Source: JAEZKC01 sp046546375 (lineage in GTDB: Bacteria; Fibrobacterota; Chitinivibrionia; Chitinivibrionales; Chitinispirillaceae). Taken from it: 64,000 bases of DNA. A program made the position numbers and the translations under genes. The notes beneath the pieces are model-generated. The model had not been told where the DNA came from. It saw nothing but the letters and a program-made list of their open reading frames with translations, and searched no databases. Where the stretch lies: assembly GCA_046546375.1 (NCBI GenBank), contig JBKGXV010000009.1:1-64000 (forward strand), given 5' to 3'. The stretch's first letter is position 1, and each line of letters opens with the position of its first letter. This document shows positions 59,773 to 64,000 of this stretch, in pieces.

Positions 59773-60444
59773 ATGTTGAGATTCTTTGATTTTCTTTTGC
59801 AGAAAAAGCACGGAAGAGTCATCGTTGATTTGTTGTTGAGGGGGAGCTTGTTGCTGTTGCTGCCCCTGGGATGGATTTGCTTGGTTCATATCAAGGTAAA
59901 AAACATCGCTTTGGGATGCCTGCTCGTGATGAGAGGGAGCTTGCTGATTGGCAGGATCAGAGTAATTCTGCTGTTGCGGCTGATTTTGGCCGGGGAAAAG
60001 AGAACTTCCCATATCTAAATCGAGATCTATCTGGTCTTCTGACTTGTCGTATACCTTCTGCAGAGTTTCTTTGAGTTGACGATCGAATTGACGGGCAAAT
60101 ACCTTAACCCTGTCGATATTCGTTCTGTCGTCAAATACCAAAGCAAGGAATGTGTTCTCATCTACATTGGAGATGTAGATGTGTTTATCCTTGCCCTGAT
60201 GGTACATGGTACAGAACTCAGTTTCACCCATCAGGTTGGCTATTGCCAGTGTGGATGCTGAATTACCGGCAACAAGTGCTGCCAAGGAGACATTGTCTAC
60301 TGAATCCAGCACACCCTGGCTGGTCAGTAGTCTGCCGTCTTTGTTGATCAGGACTGCCAGCAACAGATTTGCCTTCTGAGTCAAAGGATGAAGGACACTG
60401 TTGAGCATATCCAGATCTTCTGGAAAAAGAATCATGTCCTTCAT
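59755..60444 (-). CDS. Roadblock/LC7 (MglB-like) protein with Gln/Pro-rich tail
   Basis: A 229-residue protein. The N-terminal 125 residues form a roadblock domain (QKANLLLAVLINKDGRLLTS, LAALVAGNSASTLAIANLMG, IDRVKVFARQFDRQL). After an acidic linker the C-terminus is Gln/Pro-rich (SQGQQQQQAPPQQQ), ending in basic FLQKKIKESQHKKADS. MglB-type roadblock proteins are GAPs of MglA GTPases. The MglA-like gene is immediately upstream and overlaps by one base (TAATG). Confidence 0.9.
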   Translation of the reverse strand: MKDMILFPEDLDMLNSVLHPLTQKANLLLAVLINKDGRLLTSQGVLDSVDNVSLAALVAGNSASTLAIANLMGETEFCTMYHQGKDKHIYISNVDENTFLALVFDDRTNIDRVKVFARQFDRQLKETLQKVYDKSEDQIDLDLDMGSSLFPGQNQPQQQNYSDPANQQAPSHHEQASQSDVFYLDMNQANPSQGQQQQQAPPQQQINDDSSVLFLQKKIKESQHKKADS

Positions 60445-62429
60445 TACATATTATCCTTATTAAAGAGTTTCTTCAGGAAACCCTTCTGATGCTGCTGACC
60501 CTTGGTTTTTGGATTTACCGGTCTCTTCACAGGCTTTTTGTGTCGTTCTCTGTCAACAGAGGTGAAGTACATTGCGTCGTCACCTTCCTCCGCTCCAGCA
60601 TCCCCGTTTTGTTCCGGCATGAACACGTCGAATTCCTCTTCCTCTTCAACTTGCTCATAGCTCTGTTGAGACTGGTATGGGTTATGGTCTGCGGGTGAGG
60701 AGAAAGACTGCATCTCCTGGGAATCGTCATTGGGAGGTTGTCCCTGAGATGTCCGCATCTTTTTCTGTTTTTCTTCTATCTCCCTTTGATATTTCTCTAT
60801 TTCCATGTCCAGATCAGTTTTGCTATGCGGCGCCTGCGGATTACCGGAAGGTGCCTGCGGCTCGAAAGACTGGTTCTGCTGATAGTCCATCGCATTATAA
60901 TCGGGCAGTTCACCCTCGGAGGATTGCTGCGGTCCGTTGTAATCCGCTCTTGGGAAATTCTCTATCTGAATATCATCGGAGCTGGCGTTGTTTCCGTATG
61001 GAGAAGCCGGCTCGAAATCAATCGGTTCGGGTTCGAAAGTATCCTGAGAAGGCTGAGCCTGATCTGATGCAGGTTCCGGCGAAGTGAAGACATCATCATA
61101 ATTTGATAGAGGAAGTGAATCTTCACTTTGATTGCCTGATGACTTCTGCGCCTGAGAAGGCGTGTTGAAATCATATTGTTGCATGTTGCCGGGGTTCTGC
61201 TGACTTGGAGCAGACTGTTCCCATGGTGCCTGTTGCTGAGGCTGTGGTGGTTGCTGTTGTTCCCACGGAGCCTGCTGCTGAGGCTGGGACTGTTGCTGCT
61301 GCTCCCATGGTGCCTGTTGCGGCATTCCCTGCTGTGGCGGCTGATACTGCGGTGGCCGCTGTGGCTGTTGCGGCGGAGGGAACTGCTGTCCCTGCGGCGG
61401 CTGATACTGCGGTGGCTGCTGAGGTCTCTGCGGCGGCGGAGCGAACTGCTGTCCCTGCGGCGGCTGATACTGCGGTGGCTGCTGCGGTCTCTGAGGCGGC
61501 GGAGAGAACTGCTGTCCCTGCGGCGGCTGATACTGCGGCGGCTGTTGTGGCCTCTGAGGCGGAGCGAACTGCTGTCCCTGCGGAGGCTGATACTGCGGCG
61601 GCTGCTGCGGTCTCTGAGGCGGAGAGAACTGCTGTCTCTGGGGCGGCTTATACTGCGGCGGCTGCTGCGGTCTCTGAGGCGGAGAGAACTGCTGTCCCTG
61701 CGGCCTTTGAGGAGGTTGGGGCGGAGTGTACTGCTGCCCCTGAGGTCTGGGCATCGAACTTCCCTGATATTGCGGTCCAGACGGAGCCTGTGGTCTGGGC
61801 GCGGATGTCTGGGACTGTGATGCTCCTCTCCGAGACGGTTTGGAATATTTTTTATTGAGAAAGTCAATTACTATCTTACCTATCTGTTTAAGCGTGTCGA
61901 ATACACCTACCCCTTTGTAAGCTACAGCTTCTCCGATGGGGAGGTTGTATTTGTTCACATGTTTCTGAAGCTCTTCAATGGGTAAGGCGTTCGGCAGGTC
62001 ACGCTTGTTGTATTGGATTATTATGGGTATGGATTCCCTTTCATAGCCGTATTCTGCCAGATTGTCCTCGAGGTTCTGGAAACTTTCAAGGTTTTCCTGG
62101 ATTTTGTCCGCGCCGCTGTCAGCGACGAACACAACTCCATCTACTCCGCGCAGCACCAGTTTTCTGGTAGCATTGTAGTATACCTGTCCGGGAACAGTGT
62201 AGAGTTGGAACTTCGTGGCAAATCCCTTGATTTTGCCTAAATCAAGAGGCAGGAAGTCAAAAAAGAGGGTGCGGTCGGTTTCTGTCGCCAGAGAGACCAT
62301 ATCACTTTTGTGATTGGGAGGCACCTTTTTATGGATTACCTGAAGATTGGTCGTTTTACCGCTTAATCCGGGGCCGTAGTAAACGATTTTTACGCTTATC
62401 TCTCGTGCCGCATAATTAATTGACGCCAT
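60444..62429 (-). CDS. MglA-like GTPase with long Pro/Gln-repeat tail
   Basis: A 661-residue protein. Residues 1-195 are an MglA-type small GTPase: GPGLSGKTTN (G1), TVPGQ (G3) and NKRD (G4). MglA is normally about 195 residues. Here a 465-residue extension follows. It begins with PSRRG, continues with six 20-residue PQ repeats (about 230-345), three QQAPWEQ elements and an acidic Ser/Pro region. It closes with a basic amphipathic end (HQKGFLKKLFNKDNM). MglA with MglB switches cell polarity or motility. The tail may mediate assembly. Very likely co-transcribed with the roadblock gene. Confidence 0.9.
   Translation of the reverse strand: MASINYAAREISVKIVYYGPGLSGKTTNLQVIHKKVPPNHKSDMVSLATETDRTLFFDFLPLDLGKIKGFATKFQLYTVPGQVYYNATRKLVLRGVDGVVFVADSGADKIQENLESFQNLEDNLAEYGYERESIPIIIQYNKRDLPNALPIEELQKHVNKYNLPIGEAVAYKGVGVFDTLKQIGKIVIDFLNKKYSKPSRRGASQSQTSAPRPQAPSGPQYQGSSMPRPQGQQYTPPQPPQRPQGQQFSPPQRPQQPPQYKPPQRQQFSPPQRPQQPPQYQPPQGQQFAPPQRPQQPPQYQPPQGQQFSPPPQRPQQPPQYQPPQGQQFAPPPQRPQQPPQYQPPQGQQFPPPQQPQRPPQYQPPQQGMPQQAPWEQQQQSQPQQQAPWEQQQPPQPQQQAPWEQSAPSQQNPGNMQQYDFNTPSQAQKSSGNQSEDSLPLSNYDDVFTSPEPASDQAQPSQDTFEPEPIDFEPASPYGNNASSDDIQIENFPRADYNGPQQSSEGELPDYNAMDYQQNQSFEPQAPSGNPQAPHSKTDLDMEIEKYQREIEEKQKKMRTSQGQPPNDDSQEMQSFSSPADHNPYQSQQSYEQVEEEEEFDVFMPEQNGDAGAEEGDDAMYFTSVDRERHKKPVKRPVNPKTKGQQHQKGFLKKLFNKDNM
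61379..61700. repeat. tandem repeat, about 60-63 bp, coding
   Basis: Six copies, each beginning near GAACTGCTGTCCCTG on the plus strand, at about 61379, 61443, 61506, 61566, 61626 and 61686. They encode 20- or 21-residue units such as QRPQQPPQYQPPQGQQF in the MglA-like protein. Confidence 0.9.
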
Positions 62430-62498
62430 GGAGTCATCCTTTGGTTAACTGATGACAGAAGTTGTTGGTTCTTTTCTCTTTTGACCAACCGTTTTACT

Positions 62499-62528
62499 AA
62501 AATAGTATGAATATCTGCTTCAATGCAA
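62499..62528 (-). promoter_or_regulatory. promoter of MglA-like/roadblock operon
   Basis: On the minus strand, TTGCAT (62528-62523), an 18-nt spacer and TATTTT (62504-62499), about 70 bp before the start at 62429. Confidence 0.5.
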
Positions 62529-62580
62529 GAAAAGCATTACCTCTATTTTCAATATACATATTACGGAACAGATACTTCAA

Positions 62581-63642
62581 TCAGTCTTTGAAACAGTTGA
62601 GAGGAGAAATGTCCCGTTCTGTAAGCAGGTCCTTCTTTTTAAGCTCATCGGGCTCCAAATCCTGCTCTCCAGTCAGGGCCTGATGCAGAAACGAGGCGTT
62701 CTGCATCTTGTTTTGTGTATATGTATGAAAAAGTTCCGTACGTTCCCTGCAGGCTTTTCTGCTGATGTCGGAAAGAAAAAATGTTCTGAATGAGAAACCC
62801 ATGAGGAAAATAAATATCACCAGACCAACAGCAAAGAGAGAAGAGAAGGCTGCTTTGGAGCCGGATGAAGAAGTTTCCTCCAGTTCTTTGCGGTCGATGG
62901 CCGCCTGTATGGTTTGACTGATTTTCGGTGGAAGGGGTATGATGCGGTTATCCTGCAACAGCATGTTCAGGGACTCATACACCCGGTATTCACTAAGACA
63001 GGAACAACGTACTATGGAGGAAACCGTACAGCTTCCGTCCAGAAGACCGTAGACGTATTCTTCAGGTTTGCAGAAAATATCCAGTTCAGCATTTTCCGGT
63101 GCCGTTTTATCCGCTTTCACGAAAACGGAGTCCTCCTGGATCTTATCCACCATTCTGTTCCATTCATCGACTCTGCGCATACCCTCCATGATGATGTTTT
63201 CCGAAGAGATGGAAACTGTAGAGCAGGCAAGGGGAGCAACGGAGCGAAGAGAATTGAACCGGTAGGCCCCGCTTTTCCACATGAGAAGACTGCAGGCGAT
63301 ATCCTCCACACAGCTGTCGGTGAACATCTTGATCTCTTTAACCGTCATCAGTTTGCGGTCTATCAGACTTGCGCACAGGGCGTTGAGGTTGCCTTCGTGG
63401 GATGTAAAAAGTACGTTGAGGTGTTCGGGGGACTTCTTTTTCACATCAACCAGAAAATTGAAAAGTTTGTTCTGAAGTGTTTCCTCATCCTTTTCTGCAC
63501 CTACTATCATCCCGCTTTTGAAAATGATGGCTCCCTCGGATTGACCATCGGAGAGAAAAAGCTTCCCTGTAATCTTCTGCTGTGTGAGCAGATGAAATAC
63601 ATCGGCTAGAATGAACTCTTTCAGGGTGCCGCTGAGGACCAC
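62581..63642 (-). CDS. DUF4388-domain membrane protein
   Basis: A 353-residue protein. The N-terminus is a DUF4388/PATAN-type domain (MVLSGTLKEFILADVFHLLT, KITGKLFLSDGQSEGAIIFKSG). A second module follows (DIACSLLMWKSGAYRFNS), then a helix near residue 270 (FSSLFAVGLVIFIFLMGFSF) and a charged tail. DUF4388 proteins often accompany MglA/MglB or response-regulator systems. The GTG at 63642 follows AAGGAG by 6 nt. It is in the same direction as, and upstream of, the MglA-like gene. Confidence 0.85.
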   Translation of the reverse strand: MVLSGTLKEFILADVFHLLTQQKITGKLFLSDGQSEGAIIFKSGMIVGAEKDEETLQNKLFNFLVDVKKKSPEHLNVLFTSHEGNLNALCASLIDRKLMTVKEIKMFTDSCVEDIACSLLMWKSGAYRFNSLRSVAPLACSTVSISSENIIMEGMRRVDEWNRMVDKIQEDSVFVKADKTAPENAELDIFCKPEEYVYGLLDGSCTVSSIVRCSCLSEYRVYESLNMLLQDNRIIPLPPKISQTIQAAIDRKELEETSSSGSKAAFSSLFAVGLVIFIFLMGFSFRTFFLSDISRKACRERTELFHTYTQNKMQNASFLHQALTGEQDLEPDELKKKDLLTERDISPLNCFKD

Positions 63643-63663
63643 GTTTGCTCCTTTTCAGAACGG

Positions 63664-64000
63664 TTACTTTTTGTTTTTCACCAATAAAACATTCTTCAGA
63701 GTAAGACCGTGCTTTATTAGGAAAAAAACATTGTATATCATCAGTATGGACAAGGGAAGAAAAAGATTCAGGGTGGTATTCTGCGGGTATCGTGTCTGCA
63801 GTGTTGCAGCGGTGATATATGCAGAAAGGATAAGGCTTGAAAGTGCTATATGGATCAAGGAAGAGAATGTTTTGTCCCCTTTGAACATTTTGTCACTTCC
63901 GGGAACAACCAGGCCCAGCAAATTGTTCAACACAATCTTTCTTTTGCGCTTTGTCTCCAGGTGATTTCTCTGCTGAGCGCTTACGGATGAGGCGCTACGC
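63664..64000 (-). CDS. partial membrane protein, 5' end outside window
   Basis: An open frame enters from the right edge without a start and ends at 63664. It includes SAQQRNHLETKRKRKIVLNN, then LLGLVVPGSDKMFKGDKTF and two hydrophobic helices (SLIHIALSSLILSAYITAAT; LFLPLSILMIYNVFFLI). An internal GTG at 63933 is a possible start, but the upstream codons fit the same protein. No family is identifiable from this end. Confidence 0.6.
   Translation of the reverse strand, partial: RSASSVSAQQRNHLETKRKRKIVLNNLLGLVVPGSDKMFKGDKTFSSLIHIALSSLILSAYITAATLQTRYPQNTTLNLFLPLSILMIYNVFFLIKHGLTLKNVLLVKNKK

Noticed and set aside
61176..61858. Plus-strand ORFs of more than 200 residues opposite the MglA-like gene
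   Set aside because: They are antisense translations of the PQ repeats (Leu/Arg- or Ala/Val-rich) with no ribosome sites.

Overview
The window is an almost fully coding chromosomal segment of a bacterium with moderate GC. It contains one tRNA, no rRNA, no prophage and no CRISPR array. The gene content points to a Gram-negative, diderm lineage of the FCB type. The supporting genes are LL-diaminopimelate aminotransferase (DapL), a Bat aerotolerance-type operon, an MglA GTPase with a roadblock partner, a DUF4388 protein, many lipoproteins and a RodZ-like protein. Fibrobacterota/Chitinispirillum-like bacteria would fit, but that assignment is inference from gene repertoire only.

Layout. 1-4959 (minus): a SPOR-domain lipoprotein, hisB, hisC, a 47-residue membrane protein, tatD, rodZ-like and maf. 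5337-17931 (plus): a Kv-like channel, an inositol monophosphatase, methionine aminopeptidase, hflX, a DUF58 + BatA-N pair, purU, metH and a secreted orphan. 17940-21092: mazG, yciO-like, a STAS protein and dapL. 21286-30884 (minus): one tightly coupled Bat-type operon (DUF445, BatD-N-like, two VWA proteins, a TPR protein, an alpha/beta hydrolase, a BatD-TPR-SH3 fusion) followed by a hybrid histidine kinase. 31184-38123: PTP and dGTPase, TM2, DUF2752, purC, an LRR protein, a GT2/GtrA pair and a TPR protein.

38124-41336 is the only clearly decayed, accessory-looking stretch. It holds an ISL3-type transposase tail with its terminal repeat, a secreted-protein/transposase chimera, orphan genes and truncated PhzF and GNAT fragments. 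41337-44740: a VOC protein, then an etfB-etfA(ferredoxin)-hisG operon on the minus strand. 45031-48466: an orphan Cys-cluster protein and a lipoprotein/DUF4177-like/STAS/lipoprotein/TPR operon. 48470-50857 (minus): a CheY-like receiver, an HD-GYP protein and an epimerase. 51094-58476: gltX, Dabb, glnS, tRNA-Ala(GGC), an EF-G-like GTPase, mtnA and a cold-shock-like protein. 58484-64000: a polysaccharide deacetylase, a zinc-ribbon membrane protein, a roadblock/MglA pair with long Gln/Pro-rich tails, a DUF4388 protein and a partial gene.

The strongest candidates for something new are the MglA/roadblock pair with matching low-complexity tails, the rearranged and split Bat system (hydrolase inserted, BatD-BatE fused, no MoxR in view), a possible structured RNA upstream of the ion channel, and the STAS/lipoprotein/TPR operon. 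Histidine genes are dispersed, with hisG about 39 kb from hisC-hisB.
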